Shown: in pieces, positions 47,241-56,462 of the stretch
Position numbering within the stretch: the first letter of the stretch is position 1
Layout of the letters: the number at the start of each line of letters is the position of its first letter
Origin: Sphingopyxis sp. L1A2A
GTDB lineage: Bacteria; Pseudomonadota; Alphaproteobacteria; Sphingomonadales; Sphingomonadaceae
Assembly (NCBI RefSeq): GCF_005502465.1
Contig: NZ_SCOT01000007.1
Span: 1-64,000, forward strand
DNA: 64,000 nt
Direction: 5' to 3'
Made by a program: the position numbers and the translations under genes
Notes under the pieces: generated by a model
Seen by the model: only the letters and a program-made list of their open reading frames with translations
The model's database searches: none
Told to the model about the DNA's origin: nothing

Positions 47241-47639
47241 TCAAGCCGGACCAATCCGAAACGCGCACAGCTTGTTGCCGTCGAGGTCGCGAAAATAGGC
47301 GCCGTAAAACGCCTGCTCGCCCTCGTCGCCGCGCACGCCCGGCGGCCCTTCGCAGGCACCGCCCAGTTCGAGCGCCCTGGCGTGCAGCGCATCGACCTTG
47401 GCCCGCTCGTCGACGACGATCGCCGCCATATGCCCGTTGCCGGCGTGCATCGGCTGACCATCATAGGGCCGCGTCACCGCGATGCCGGGCTGACCCCAGC
47501 TGGTCGCGTACAGGGTAAAGCCATTATCCTCATCCGACATCCGCATCAATTCGCTGGCGCCGATCGTGGCGAGCAGCGCGGCATAGAAGTCGCGCGCGCG
47601 GCCCAGATCGTCGGTTCCCATCGTCACATACCCAAGCAT
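47241..47639 (-). CDS. VOC family protein (glyoxalase-like)
   Basis: A 132-residue single-domain VOC protein, common in proteobacteria (starts MLGYVTMGTDDLGRARDFY, ends with GAYFRDLDGNKLCAFRI). The usual metal-binding His at the first strand and Glu at the last are not present, so it may not bind metal. Function unknown. Confidence 0.82.
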   Translation of the reverse strand: MLGYVTMGTDDLGRARDFYAALLATIGASELMRMSDEDNGFTLYATSWGQPGIAVTRPYDGQPMHAGNGHMAAIVVDERAKVDALHARALELGGACEGPPGVRGDEGEQAFYGAYFRDLDGNKLCAFRIGPA

Positions 47640-47666
47640 CGTCTCTCTCCTTCGCTGCGGTCACGA

Positions 47667-47696
47667 AAAGGGCGCCAGTTTTTGGCTGGCGCCCCG
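47667..47696 (-). terminator. Rho-independent terminator after the DUF3617 gene
   Basis: On the minus strand GGGCGCCAG pairs with CTGGCGCCC around a short A-rich loop, followed by TTTT. It lies about 30 bases after the stop codon of the lipoprotein gene. Confidence 0.85.
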
Positions 47697-47725
47697 GTCG
47701 ATTGCCGTGGAACCGCGACCGCGGC

Positions 47726-48238
47726 TCAGGTCGTGGCCGGCGCCTTGCACGGTCCGGTGTGGCTGCTGGTCATCTGCATGACCATTTCCATCTCGCCGCC
47801 GGTCGGCACCTTGCCCTTGGTGGTGATAGTCACGTCGGTTTTCTTGGCCGCCATCGTGCCGTTCATCGCCATATCGACCGTCTGGCCGTTGGCGGTGCAG
47901 GTGCCGGCGATGTCGATCTTGCCGCCCGCGATGTCCTTCTTCGACCATTTGCACTCGCCGCCATTGCCCGGGCCCTTGGCGAGTTCGGCCGCGATGTCTT
48001 CCTTGTCGACCTGCTCCTGGGTGAAGCACTGGTCCATGCCGCTGGCGCCTTCCATCATCTTTGCCATGCCGTCCTTCATTTCGGGCGGCATTCCGGGGAC
48101 TTCAAACTTCACCAGCTTGACGTCGGTTTTCCAGTTGCCGGCCTCACGCTTCACCGGGCCGCTCGCATTTTCGGCCTTGCCGCAGCCCGCGACCGCCAAG
48201 AGCGTGCCGACGGCTGCAATCGTCAAAATCTTTTTCAT
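47726..48238 (-). CDS. DUF3617 domain lipoprotein
   Basis: This 170-residue protein begins MKKILTIAAVGTLLAVAGC, a lipoprotein signal, and continues with a DUF3617 pattern (REAGNWKTDVKLVKFEVPGM, paired Cys in QCFTQEQ and CKWSK, and a Gly/Thr-rich end). The periplasmic family is widespread in sphingomonads and of unknown function. The open frame extends upstream without support. Confidence 0.85.
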   Translation of the reverse strand: MKKILTIAAVGTLLAVAGCGKAENASGPVKREAGNWKTDVKLVKFEVPGMPPEMKDGMAKMMEGASGMDQCFTQEQVDKEDIAAELAKGPGNGGECKWSKKDIAGGKIDIAGTCTANGQTVDMAMNGTMAAKKTDVTITTKGKVPTGGEMEMVMQMTSSHTGPCKAPATT

Positions 48239-48326
48239 ACCCTGTCTCCTGTGACTTGCCGCTGCCTGCTCTGTGGCGGACTCATTGCGATTGTGGACCC
48301 GCCTCATCGATACCATATTGGCAGCG

Positions 48327-50513
48327 ATGGCAATCCAGATTCGCACCTCGCTCGACGAAATCGACACCGCCGAAGGCTATGTCCCGCACCGTCCCACCCG
48401 CCCCGACAAAGTCGAAGGCGGCAAGCGATTTGAACTGGTTAGCGACTATGAACCGGCGGGCGACCAGCCGACGGCGATCCGCGAGCTGGTCGATACCGCA
48501 CTCGATGGCGAACGCGATCAGGTGCTGCTGGGGGTCACCGGTTCGGGCAAGACCTTCACGATGGCGAAGGTGATCGACGAATTGCAGCGCCCGGCGCTGA
48601 TCCTCGCTCCCAATAAGATCCTCGCGGCGCAGCTTTACGGCGAGTTCAAGAGCTTCTTCCCGAACAATGCGGTCGAATATTTCGTCAGCTACTACGACTA
48701 TTACCAGCCCGAGGCCTATGTGCCGCGGTCCGACACCTACATCGAGAAGGAAAGCTCGGTAAACGAGGCGATCGACCGCATGCGCCACTCGGCGACGCGC
48801 GCGCTGCTCGAACGCGACGACGTCATCATCGTCGCGTCGGTGTCGTGCCTCTACGGTATCGGATCGGTCGAAACCTATTCGGCGATGATCTTCGACCTCA
48901 AAAAAGGCCAGGTTGCAGACAATCGCGAGATCATCCGCAAGCTCGTCGCGCTGCAATACAAGCGCAACGACCAGGCGTTCGCGCGCGGCAATTTCCGTGT
49001 CCGCGGCGACAATCTCGAAATCTTCCCGTCGCACTATGAAGATATGGCGTGGCGGATCAGCTTCTTCGGCGACGAGATCGAAGAGATCACCGAATTCGAC
49101 CCGCTGACCGGTAAAAAGATCGCGACGCTCGACCATGTCCGCATCTATGCCAACTCGCACTATGTGACGCCGGGTCCGACGCTCAAGCAGGCGTCGGAGG
49201 CGATCAAGCACGAGCTGACCGAGCGGCTGAAGGAACTCGAAGCCGAAGGCCGCCTGCTCGAAGCCCAGCGGCTAGAGCAGCGCACCAATTTCGATCTCGA
49301 AATGATCGCCGCGACGGGCAGCTGCGCGGGGATCGAGAATTACAGCCGCTTCCTGACCGGCCGCCTGCCCGGCGAGCCCCCGCCGACCCTGTTCGAATAT
49401 CTGCCCGACAATGCGCTGCTCTTCGTCGACGAAAGCCACCAGACGATCCCGCAGATCGGCGCGATGTCAAAGGGCGATCACCGCCGCAAGATCACGCTGG
49501 CCGAATATGGCTTTCGCTTGCCCAGCTGCATCGACAACCGGCCGCTGCGCTTTGCCGAATGGGACATGATGCGCCCGCAGACGGTCAGCGTGTCGGCGAC
49601 CCCCGGCACCTGGGAGATGGACCGCACCCAGGGCGTATTCGCCGAACAGGTGATCCGCCCCACCGGGCTGATCGATCCGCCGGTCGAGATCAAGCCGGTC
49701 GAGGAGCAGGTCGACGACCTGATCGTCGAGGCGAAAAAGACCGCCGCGGCGGGGTATCGCACGCTGGTGACGACGCTGACCAAGCGGATGGCCGAGGATC
49801 TCACCGAATTCCTGCACGAAGCGGGGATGAAGGTCCGCTATATGCACAGCGACATCGAGACGCTGGAGCGTATCGAGATCATCCGCGACCTGCGGCTCGG
49901 GGTGTTCGACGTGCTGATCGGCATCAACCTGCTCCGCGAAGGGCTCGACATTCCCGAATGCGGGCTGGTCGCGATCCTCGACGCCGACAAGGAGGGTTTT
50001 CTGCGCAGCGAAACGTCGCTGGTGCAAACGATCGGCCGCGCCGCGCGCAACGTCGACGGCCGCGTCATCCTCTACGCCGACCGCATCACCGGCAGCATGG
50101 AACGCGCAATGCGCGAAACCGACCGCCGCCGCGAAAAGCAGCACGCCTTCAATCTGGAACATGGCATCACCCCGACGACGATCAAGCGCAACATCGGCGA
50201 CATCATCGCGCATGTCGCGTCGAAGGACGGCGTCGTCATCGACATCGGCGAAGACAAGCCCGCGCACATGGTGGGGCATAATCTGCGGGCGTACATCCAG
50301 GATCTGGAAAAGCGGATGCGCGACGCGGCGGCGGACCTGGAGTTCGAGGAAGCCGGCCGACTGCGCGACGAAATCCGCAAGCTGGAGGCCGACGAGCTGG
50401 GGTTGCCTGCGGGCGAGCAGGTGGCGCCGCGGGTCGGGCGGAGCAACGAGGGCAAGCCGGGGACGCGCAAGGGGCGGTTCGGGAAGCAGAGCAAGACAAA
50501 GTGGGGGCGGTAG
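48327..50513 (+). CDS. uvrB: Excinuclease ABC subunit B
   Basis: It verifies DNA damage and positions UvrC in nucleotide excision repair. The 728 residues carry Walker A GVTGSGKT (about 69-76), the beta-hairpin region [20 protein letters not shown], helicase motifs including DESHQTIPQ and a C-terminal motif VI near QTIGRAARN. The UVR domain ([20 protein letters not shown]) binds UvrC. The ATG at 48327 fits family length; an upstream ATG at 48273 has no homologous sequence. The C-terminal basic tail is longer than in E. coli. Confidence 0.97.
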   Translation: MAIQIRTSLDEIDTAEGYVPHRPTRPDKVEGGKRFELVSDYEPAGDQPTAIRELVDTALDGERDQVLLGVTGSGKTFTMAKVIDELQRPALILAPNKILAAQLYGEFKSFFPNNAVEYFVSYYDYYQPEAYVPRSDTYIEKESSVNEAIDRMRHSATRALLERDDVIIVASVSCLYGIGSVETYSAMIFDLKKGQVADNREIIRKLVALQYKRNDQAFARGNFRVRGDNLEIFPSHYEDMAWRISFFGDEIEEITEFDPLTGKKIATLDHVRIYANSHYVTPGPTLKQASEAIKHELTERLKELEAEGRLLEAQRLEQRTNFDLEMIAATGSCAGIENYSRFLTGRLPGEPPPTLFEYLPDNALLFVDESHQTIPQIGAMSKGDHRRKITLAEYGFRLPSCIDNRPLRFAEWDMMRPQTVSVSATPGTWEMDRTQGVFAEQVIRPTGLIDPPVEIKPVEEQVDDLIVEAKKTAAAGYRTLVTTLTKRMAEDLTEFLHEAGMKVRYMHSDIETLERIEIIRDLRLGVFDVLIGINLLREGLDIPECGLVAILDADKEGFLRSETSLVQTIGRAARNVDGRVILYADRITGSMERAMRETDRRREKQHAFNLEHGITPTTIKRNIGDIIAHVASKDGVVIDIGEDKPAHMVGHNLRAYIQDLEKRMRDAAADLEFEEAGRLRDEIRKLEADELGLPAGEQVAPRVGRSNEGKPGTRKGRFGKQSKTKWGR

Positions 50514-50567
50514 GATCCGATTGACATACTATTTTTTCTCCCATAGATTTTGGAGAAAGGATAGGCA

Positions 50568-51008
50568 ATGCAGATCGAGATCGACTTCGACGTTTTCAAA
50601 GCGCTTACTCTTTTGCGTCAAAGCGAAGACGACACCTATAACGACGTCCTCCGACGGCTGCTTTCGATCGCTGACAGCTTTCCAGCGACTGAAGACCTGC
50701 AAGACCTCTTGAAACCCGCTGCCCAAAGCGTTGTCTCTGCCTTGTTGGGCGAACCTTTCCATTCGGGTGTTTGGATGGGCAATGTGTTCTTCCCCAATGG
50801 AACCAAGTTTCGGGCGACTTACAAAGGAAAGACTTATCGCGCTGAGATAAGAGATGACACTTGGATCGACGAGCACGGCTTCCTCCGGCAGAGTCCTTCC
50901 GACGCCGCCGGCGCAGTTTCGGGCACAAAGGTGAATGGGTGGAAGTTTTGGTACGCAAAACGCCCCGCCGATGATGATTGGCATCGACTGGACGAACTTC
51001 GTAAATGA
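50568..51008 (+). CDS. Predicted DNA-binding protein: SeqA-N-like RHH plus RAMA domain
   Basis: The first 35 residues (IEIDFDVFKALTLLRQ, DVLRRLL) resemble the ribbon-helix-helix of SeqA. The C-terminal 85 residues (GTKFRATYKGKTYRAEI, SPSDAAGAVSGTKVNGWKFW, LDELR) match the RAMA/DUF4357 fold linked to modified-DNA recognition. AAAGGA lies before the ATG. Base composition is lower in GC than uvrB, suggesting recent acquisition. It may recognise methylated DNA; no partner methylase is in the window. Confidence 0.65.
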   Translation: MQIEIDFDVFKALTLLRQSEDDTYNDVLRRLLSIADSFPATEDLQDLLKPAAQSVVSALLGEPFHSGVWMGNVFFPNGTKFRATYKGKTYRAEIRDDTWIDEHGFLRQSPSDAAGAVSGTKVNGWKFWYAKRPADDDWHRLDELRK

Positions 51009-51088
51009 CCCGCTCACTCGCCAATAGGAAGACCTCCTGCATGTCACTTAGCCATGGCCGATTTGTGTCGCGGAAGGTCGACTGATAT

Positions 51089-51343
51089 ATGGTCAAACCG
51101 GCAAAACTTTACGCCCTGCTGCTCCAGTCGTCGCATCGCACAGTAAGTTTCCGCGATTTCGAGCGACTTCTGCGCGCCTTCGGCTTCGAGTGGGCGCGCA
51201 CGACAGGCAGCCATCGGCAATATGTTCACCCGAAAGTGCCGCGCTCATTTCCGGTCCAGCCGGAAGCAAAAGATGCCAAGCGCTACCAAGTTCGCGAACT
51301 GCTTGAACTCATCGAGACCTATGGCCTATATATCGACGAGTGA
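51089..51343 (+). CDS. hicA: HicA-type toxin (mRNA interferase)
   Basis: The 84-residue protein has the HicA double-stranded RNA-binding-like fold with catalytic His in RTTGSHRQYVHP and a basic C-terminal half ending in VRELLELIETYGLYI. Toxins of this family cleave mRNA during stress. It is longer than typical HicA (about 60), with extra N-terminal residues. GGAAGG is 9 bases before the ATG. Its stop overlaps the antitoxin start. Confidence 0.85.
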   Translation: MVKPAKLYALLLQSSHRTVSFRDFERLLRAFGFEWARTTGSHRQYVHPKVPRSFPVQPEAKDAKRYQVRELLELIETYGLYIDE

Positions 51344-51564
51344 ACGAGCCCCATTATCACATCAACCTGTTCTGGTCCGGCGAGGATAAATGCTGGATCG
51401 CCGATGTTCCCGACCTGCGCCCTTGTTCGGCGCACGGCGATACGCGCGAGCAAGCCGTCTCCAATATACGGGATGCTATCGAAGGCTGGCTCGAAGTTGC
51501 CCGAGAGAAGGGTTTTTCTATCCCCGAACCGCGCTATCGCCCTGCCATATACGCAGCGCGATAA
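51340..51564 (+). CDS. hicB: HicB-type antitoxin
   Basis: The 74 residues form the partial RNase H-like HicB fold: YHINLFWSGEDKCWIADVPD, then SAHGDTREQAVSNIRDAIEGW. It should neutralise the neighbouring HicA. No DNA-binding RHH or HTH tail is present, so autoregulation may need another protein, perhaps the RHH-RAMA protein just upstream. It starts with GTG overlapping the toxin stop TGA. Confidence 0.87.
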   Translation: MNEPHYHINLFWSGEDKCWIADVPDLRPCSAHGDTREQAVSNIRDAIEGWLEVAREKGFSIPEPRYRPAIYAAR

Positions 51565-51677
51565 AAAGTGCGACGCCTGAAACCCGCTTCGACCAAAGCC
51601 CCGTTGTAACCGACAAGTAGCCTTGCCGCCTCCCCGCGCGCTGCATAGGGTCCGCCCCTAACCGGGGAGAAATCAAT

Positions 51678-53183
51678 ATGAAATCGGGTCTGTCGCTTAT
51701 CGCTTTGGCGCTTGCTTTCACCGCGCCTGCCGCGCTCCATGCACAGGACAAACCTGTCGATAAGCCCAAGGCTGAAAAACCCGCCGATTACGAACCGCAG
51801 GTTCGCACGACCAAGCTGTCGGGCACCTTTGGCGGCCAGCGGATCAACTATGCCGCGACGATTGGCGAGACGATCATCAAGAACAAGGACGGCATTGCCG
51901 AGGTTGCGGTCGTCACGACGTCGTACGTCAAGGAACCGCGCGACCCGGGCCGGCCGATCACCTTCCTGTTCAACGGCGGCCCCGGGTCGGGCACCGTGTG
52001 GCTGATGATGGGGGCGTTCGGGCCGAAGCGCGTCGCGATCCCCGGCACCGGCATCGACGACGGCGCCCCGCCCTATCCGATCGTCGACAATCCCGACGCG
52101 TTGATGGACGTCACCGATGTCGTGTTCATCGACCCGCCGGGCACCGGGTTTTCGCACCTGATCGGCAAAGCCGACCCCAAGGATTATTACGGGGTGACGC
52201 AGGACGCCAAGCTGGTCGCCGAGGTGATCCGCCGCTGGCTGGGCGACAATGGCCGCTGGAACAGCCCCAAATATCTGGGCGGCGAAAGCTATGGCACGAC
52301 GCGATCGGCCGCGGTCGCGAACCAGTTGATGAACGCGACGTACAACGACGTTGCGCTGAACGGCATCATTCTGATTTCGACCGTGCTCGATTTTGCGGCG
52401 GGGTCGGACACCGCGGGCAATGAATTGTCCTTCATCACCAACCTGCCCTCGATGGCGGTCACCGCGCTCTATCATGGCAAGGCCACCGGCGCCTCGCCCG
52501 AGGCCTTTGCCGAAGAAGCACGGCAATGGGCGATCGGCCCCTATGCGTCAGCGCTGCTGAAAGGGCAGAAATTGCAGGGCGAGGAGCGCGCCGCGATCCG
52601 CCGCGATCTGGCGCGCTTTACCGGCCTGTCCGAAACCTATCTCGACAGCGCCGACCTCCGCGTCACCCCCAGCCGCTTCTACAAGGAGCTGCTCCGCGAT
52701 CGCGGGCTGACCGTCGGCCGCCTCGACAGCCGTTATACGGGCAAGGATTATGACAGCGCCGGCGAGGAGCCCGACAACGACCCCAGCTTTTACGGCATCG
52801 ACGCCAGCTATACCGCCGCGATCAACAGCTGGAGCCGCGACGGGCTCGGCTTCAAGACCGACCGCGAATATCAGTCGATCGGCGGCATCGGCGGCCAATG
52901 GGACTGGCGCATCGGCGGCCGCGACACCAACGCCTATCTGAACGTCGCGCCCTATATCGGGCAGGCGCTGCGCGAAAATTCGGGGCTGAAGGTGCTGGTC
53001 GCACAGGGCTATTATGATTTCGCGACGCCGTTCTTTGCTGCCGAATATGCGCTGTCGCGCACCGGCATGCCGCAGGACCGGATCAGCTACACCTATTATG
53101 GCGCGGGCCATATGATGTATATCCGCGACGAGGACCGCAGCAAATTGTCGGCCGATATTCGCGCCTTCATTCGGGCGCGGTGA
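51678..53183 (+). CDS. S10 family serine carboxypeptidase
   Basis: This exported enzyme of 501 residues has a signal peptide ending at HAQ, the oxyanion region FLFNGGPGSGTVWLMMGAFGP, the nucleophile Ser in GGESYGTTRS, Asp in QGYYDFATPF and His in YGAGHMMYI. It removes C-terminal residues from peptides in the periplasm. GGGGAGAAATCAAT precedes the ATG. Confidence 0.93.
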   Translation: MKSGLSLIALALAFTAPAALHAQDKPVDKPKAEKPADYEPQVRTTKLSGTFGGQRINYAATIGETIIKNKDGIAEVAVVTTSYVKEPRDPGRPITFLFNGGPGSGTVWLMMGAFGPKRVAIPGTGIDDGAPPYPIVDNPDALMDVTDVVFIDPPGTGFSHLIGKADPKDYYGVTQDAKLVAEVIRRWLGDNGRWNSPKYLGGESYGTTRSAAVANQLMNATYNDVALNGIILISTVLDFAAGSDTAGNELSFITNLPSMAVTALYHGKATGASPEAFAEEARQWAIGPYASALLKGQKLQGEERAAIRRDLARFTGLSETYLDSADLRVTPSRFYKELLRDRGLTVGRLDSRYTGKDYDSAGEEPDNDPSFYGIDASYTAAINSWSRDGLGFKTDREYQSIGGIGGQWDWRIGGRDTNAYLNVAPYIGQALRENSGLKVLVAQGYYDFATPFFAAEYALSRTGMPQDRISYTYYGAGHMMYIRDEDRSKLSADIRAFIRAR

Positions 53184-53189
53184 CGATCA

Positions 53190-53214
53190 GGGGCGCCATC
53201 GCGGCGCCCCTTTT
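53190..53214 (+). terminator. Rho-independent terminator between convergent genes
   Basis: GGGGCGCC pairs with GGCGCCCC around a 5-base loop and is followed by TTTT. It ends the carboxypeptidase transcript just before the convergent membrane protein gene. Confidence 0.88.
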
Positions 53215-53219
53215 CCGGA

Positions 53220-53666
53220 TCAGCGCAGCACGCCCGCGGCGGCTTGTCGGCGCGCATAGAAGAACAGCGCGATCAGGATGACCCAGATGACGATGTTGAA
53301 ATACATCGGCCCGGCCCCGAACAGGCTGATAAACTCGTCCTTCTTCATGACGAATTGATAAACGGTCATCGCCGCCAGTCCCGCTGCCGAAATGATGAAA
53401 GCCGTCACCGCGTGGCGGCTGCGCGCGAGCAGCAGCAGCGACCCGGCAAAGCTGCCCCACACCCCGAGCGCCCAGCCGATATTGGCCCAGAGCGGAAAGC
53501 TGTACAGCCATTCGATCTGTTCCGGTTTGAAGCCGCTGACTTCGCTCATATACCAATCGCTCTTCATCTTCGCGAAGGTGTAGTCGGTCACCGCGATGAG
53601 ATTCCACAGCACCGCCAGGATTCCCACCAGCCAAAGATGCCACGGCGTTTTTCCAGCTTCGGTCAT
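53220..53666 (-). CDS. Small membrane protein, four helices
   Basis: The 148 residues contain four hydrophobic segments (WLVGILAVLWNLIAVTDY, WANIGWALGVWGSFAGSLLL, VTAFIISAAGLAAMTVYQF, FNIVIWVILIALFFYA). The layout is common among proteobacterial inner membrane proteins annotated as hypothetical or sugar-transporter-like. GGAG lies 6 bases before ATG 53666. No function is known. Confidence 0.8.
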   Translation of the reverse strand: MTEAGKTPWHLWLVGILAVLWNLIAVTDYTFAKMKSDWYMSEVSGFKPEQIEWLYSFPLWANIGWALGVWGSFAGSLLLLARSRHAVTAFIISAAGLAAMTVYQFVMKKDEFISLFGAGPMYFNIVIWVILIALFFYARRQAAAGVLR

Positions 53667-53831
53667 AATCATCTCCCTCCCCAGAAAGACTGCAATCGAC
53701 GAACCGCCATTGCCCCTCTGCAATCACGGTGCGCTAACGACATAACACACTGGGGCCCCAACCGAAACAAAGATGTCGCCGCAGCATGCCATGGGCTTGG
53801 CAAGCCGCTCGCAGATCGCGATAGGCCCAAT

Positions 53832-54530
53832 ATGTGCGTCGTCGCCCTTGCCTGGCAGGTTCATGCCGACTGGCCGCTGATCCTGGTCGGCAACCGCGAC
53901 GAACTTCACGCGCGCCCCGCCGCGGCGCTGGCCGCGTGGGACGATGGCAGCGGCATCGTTGCCGGCCGCGATTTGCAGGCCGGCGGCACCTGGCTCGGCG
54001 CGCATCCGGCCAGCGGACGCATCGTGGTGGTGACCAATGTCCGCGGCGCCATGCCCGATCCGGCCAAGGAATCGCGCGGCGCGCTGGTCGTCGACATGCT
54101 GCGCGGCGTCGGGCGTTTCGCCGATCCAGGCGCGGCCGATTTGGACCGCTTCAATGCCTTCAACCTGTTCGCGGTCGGCGGTGGCACAGCGCGGCTGTTA
54201 ACCAATCGGCCGCGGCTCGGGATCGCGGCGCTGGGCACCGGGGTCCACGCGCTCGCCAACGAACCGATCGATCAGCCCTGCCCGCGCGCCGAGCGCCTGC
54301 GCGCGGCGCTGGCGGCGGTGGTCGATGCGCGCACCGATCCCGAAGGCCTGCTCGACACGCTGACCGCCGAGGGTGACCCGGCGTTGTTCCTGCGCGGCGA
54401 TATTTATGGCACGCGCGCCTCGACGCTGGTCGCGGTCGCCGCCGACGGACGCGCGCGGATGATCGAGCGCCGATACGAAGCGGGCGGCCGTCCCATTGGA
54501 ACGACCGCCCTGCAATTTTCGATCGGCTAA
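53832..54530 (+). CDS. NRDE family protein (TANGO2-like)
   Basis: The 232-residue protein begins MCVVALAW with the candidate Ntn-type Cys2 and has the diagnostic GNRDE motif at about 20, then GTWLG and TNVR. TANGO2 homologues are tied to haem handling or metabolite repair. ATG 53832 places Cys at position 2, as in the family, although the ribosome site is weak; the frame is open far upstream without homology. Confidence 0.88.
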   Translation: MCVVALAWQVHADWPLILVGNRDELHARPAAALAAWDDGSGIVAGRDLQAGGTWLGAHPASGRIVVVTNVRGAMPDPAKESRGALVVDMLRGVGRFADPGAADLDRFNAFNLFAVGGGTARLLTNRPRLGIAALGTGVHALANEPIDQPCPRAERLRAALAAVVDARTDPEGLLDTLTAEGDPALFLRGDIYGTRASTLVAVAADGRARMIERRYEAGGRPIGTTALQFSIG

Positions 54531-54542
54531 GCCGGACGCGCC

Positions 54543-55091
54543 TTATTTCGGCGCGATGACCATCAGCATCTGACGACCTTCGGTGCGCGGATGCGCTTCG
54601 ACCTTTGCGATTTCGGACGTCAGTTCGGCGACGCGCTGCAGCACGTTCAGGCCGAGCTGGGTGTGGCTCATTTCGCGGCCGCGGAAACGCATGGTCATCT
54701 TGACCTTGTCGCCTTCCTCGAGGAAGTCGAACACCTTGCGCATTTTCACATCGAAATCATGATCGTCGATGTTCGGACGCATCTTGATCTCTTTGATTTC
54801 CTGCGTTTTCTGGCTCTTGCGCGCCAGGTTCGCCTTTTTCTGGGCTTCGTATTTGAACTTGCCCACATCGAGGAATTTGCACACCGGCGGATCGGCGTTG
54901 GGGGACACTTCAACCAGGTCCAGCCCGACGGAGGCTGCCTGCTCGATCGCTTCGGCGGTCAGCATCACGCCCAGATTTTCGCCTTCCTCGTCGATCACGC
55001 GGACCTTGGGCGAGGCGATGAATTCATTGTATCGCGGGCCGTTTTTCGGCGGCATCGGCGCCATCGGGCGGCGAGTCATGGGCGGTGGTAT
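54543..55091 (-). CDS. infC: Translation initiation factor IF-3
   Basis: It keeps ribosomal subunits apart and checks initiator tRNA pairing. The 182 residues show the N-domain (NEFIASPKVRVIDEEGENLG), linker and C-domain (IKMRPNIDDHDFDVK, RFRGREMSHTQLG). The best ribosome site, AGGAG at 55100-55104, lies 8 bases before an ATA codon at 55091, whereas the nearest ATG (55079) is 20 bases away. An ATA start is therefore likely, in keeping with the non-ATG start used for autoregulation of infC in other bacteria. If only ATG is used the protein has 178 residues. Confidence 0.95.
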   Translation of the reverse strand: MPPPMTRRPMAPMPPKNGPRYNEFIASPKVRVIDEEGENLGVMLTAEAIEQAASVGLDLVEVSPNADPPVCKFLDVGKFKYEAQKKANLARKSQKTQEIKEIKMRPNIDDHDFDVKMRKVFDFLEEGDKVKMTMRFRGREMSHTQLGLNVLQRVAELTSEIAKVEAHPRTEGRQMLMVIAPK

Positions 55092-55249
55092 AGCTGTATC
55101 TCCTGGTCGTTGACGGATGGCGCGCGGAATCGGCACGATACGCGCGCACCCTGCTCATATAGTGAACGCGAGCGCGCCGTAAAGGCCGTGCGTGGTATAG
55201 CGGTGACGCTTTTCGACCGACTGTGGCGGCTAAGCCACGACTTTCGGCG

Positions 55250-56452
55250 TCACCATTTGGTCGGCGCGGCATCGACAACGCGGAAACCGCCGGCGCCGAT
55301 CTCGCTGACTTCGAGCGCGCGCTGGGCGATGCCGCGGTTGTTGAAGCGGAAAATGCCGTCGATCCCGCCGAAACCGTCCGCCGCCAGCAGCTTGTTCACC
55401 GGAAAGCTGGTGCCGGGTTTCCAGTCGCGGGCGATGCGCACCGTCAGCAATACCGAGTCATAGCCCAGGCTGGCAAGGCGGTATGGCGCTTTGCCGAAAC
55501 GGGTGCGATATTTGCCCGCAAGCTGGCCGTACAGGCCGTCGGACACGCTGGCGAACCACGACCCGCGCATCACCGCGCTGCTGCCCAGCGAGGCGTCGGT
55601 GTTCCACAGTTCGGTGCCCAGGATCTGGCGCTGCCCGGCGCCCTTGATGACGGGCACGGCGCGGATCGCATTGCCGCCGCTGTCGGCGATCAGCACCGCA
55701 TCGATCGCGCCCGCATTGGCGATCCGCCGCGCCGCGCCGGTCAGCGCGGTCGCGCTGCGGTCATAGCTTTCGACCGCGACCAGCGTCCCGCCCGCCGCGG
55801 CCACCGCGCTGCGGAACGCCGCGACCGACCGGTCGCCATAGACATTTTTCGGGACCAGCGCGCCAAAGCGCTGATGCCCCTTGCCGCGCGCAAAGGCGAC
55901 GACACGCTCGACCGACTGGCCGGGGACAAAGCCCATGATGAAGACGCCGTTGCCCGCGACGCTGCTGTCGTTCGAGAAACTGAGCACCGGCACCTTTGCG
56001 TCGCGCGCGATCGGCGCCACCGCGGCGACATCTTCGCTGAGCAGCGGGCCGAGGATCAGCCGGTTGCCATCGGCGACCGCCTGCCGCGCCGCCGCCGCCG
56101 CGCCGAGCGCGGTGTCATAGGTGGTGATGCGGACGCGCTCGGTGCGCGAATCGAGCAGCGCCAGCGTCGTCGCGTTGGCGATCGCCATGCCGACATCGGC
56201 GTTGGCGCCGGTCTGCGGCACCAGCAGCGCGACGCGGTGACGATCGGTGTCGGTGGGCAGGCCGGGGCCGACATTGTCGGTCGGTGCCTCGGGCGGCGGC
56301 GGCGCAACGGGACCATTGCCTTTCGGGACGACCTGACACGCTGCGAGCAGCCCCGCCATCGCCACCGCGCCGAGACCGCGCAGCAGGTGCCGCCGCGGCG
56401 ATACATATCCCTGGCCCGCGCCTGTCTGGCAGTTAGCAGCAGTTTCTGCCAT
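55250..56452 (-). CDS. Penicillin-binding protein activator-like lipoprotein (LpoA/LppC-like)
   Basis: The 400 residues include a lipoprotein signal with two Arg (RRHLLRGLGAVAMAGLLAAC), a proline-rich linker and a type I periplasmic-binding fold (RVALLVPQTGANADVGMAI, LILGPLLSEDVAAVAPIA). The layout matches the C-terminal domain of LpoA. It probably supports peptidoglycan synthesis at the outer membrane. It is divergent from rsmI, a conserved pairing; starts at 56452 and 56463 are both possible, with weak ribosome sites. Confidence 0.88.
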   Translation of the reverse strand: MAETAANCQTGAGQGYVSPRRHLLRGLGAVAMAGLLAACQVVPKGNGPVAPPPPEAPTDNVGPGLPTDTDRHRVALLVPQTGANADVGMAIANATTLALLDSRTERVRITTYDTALGAAAAARQAVADGNRLILGPLLSEDVAAVAPIARDAKVPVLSFSNDSSVAGNGVFIMGFVPGQSVERVVAFARGKGHQRFGALVPKNVYGDRSVAAFRSAVAAAGGTLVAVESYDRSATALTGAARRIANAGAIDAVLIADSGGNAIRAVPVIKGAGQRQILGTELWNTDASLGSSAVMRGSWFASVSDGLYGQLAGKYRTRFGKAPYRLASLGYDSVLLTVRIARDWKPGTSFPVNKLLAADGFGGIDGIFRFNNRGIAQRALEVSEIGAGGFRVVDAAPTKW

Positions 56453-56462
56453 TTTCAGCATC

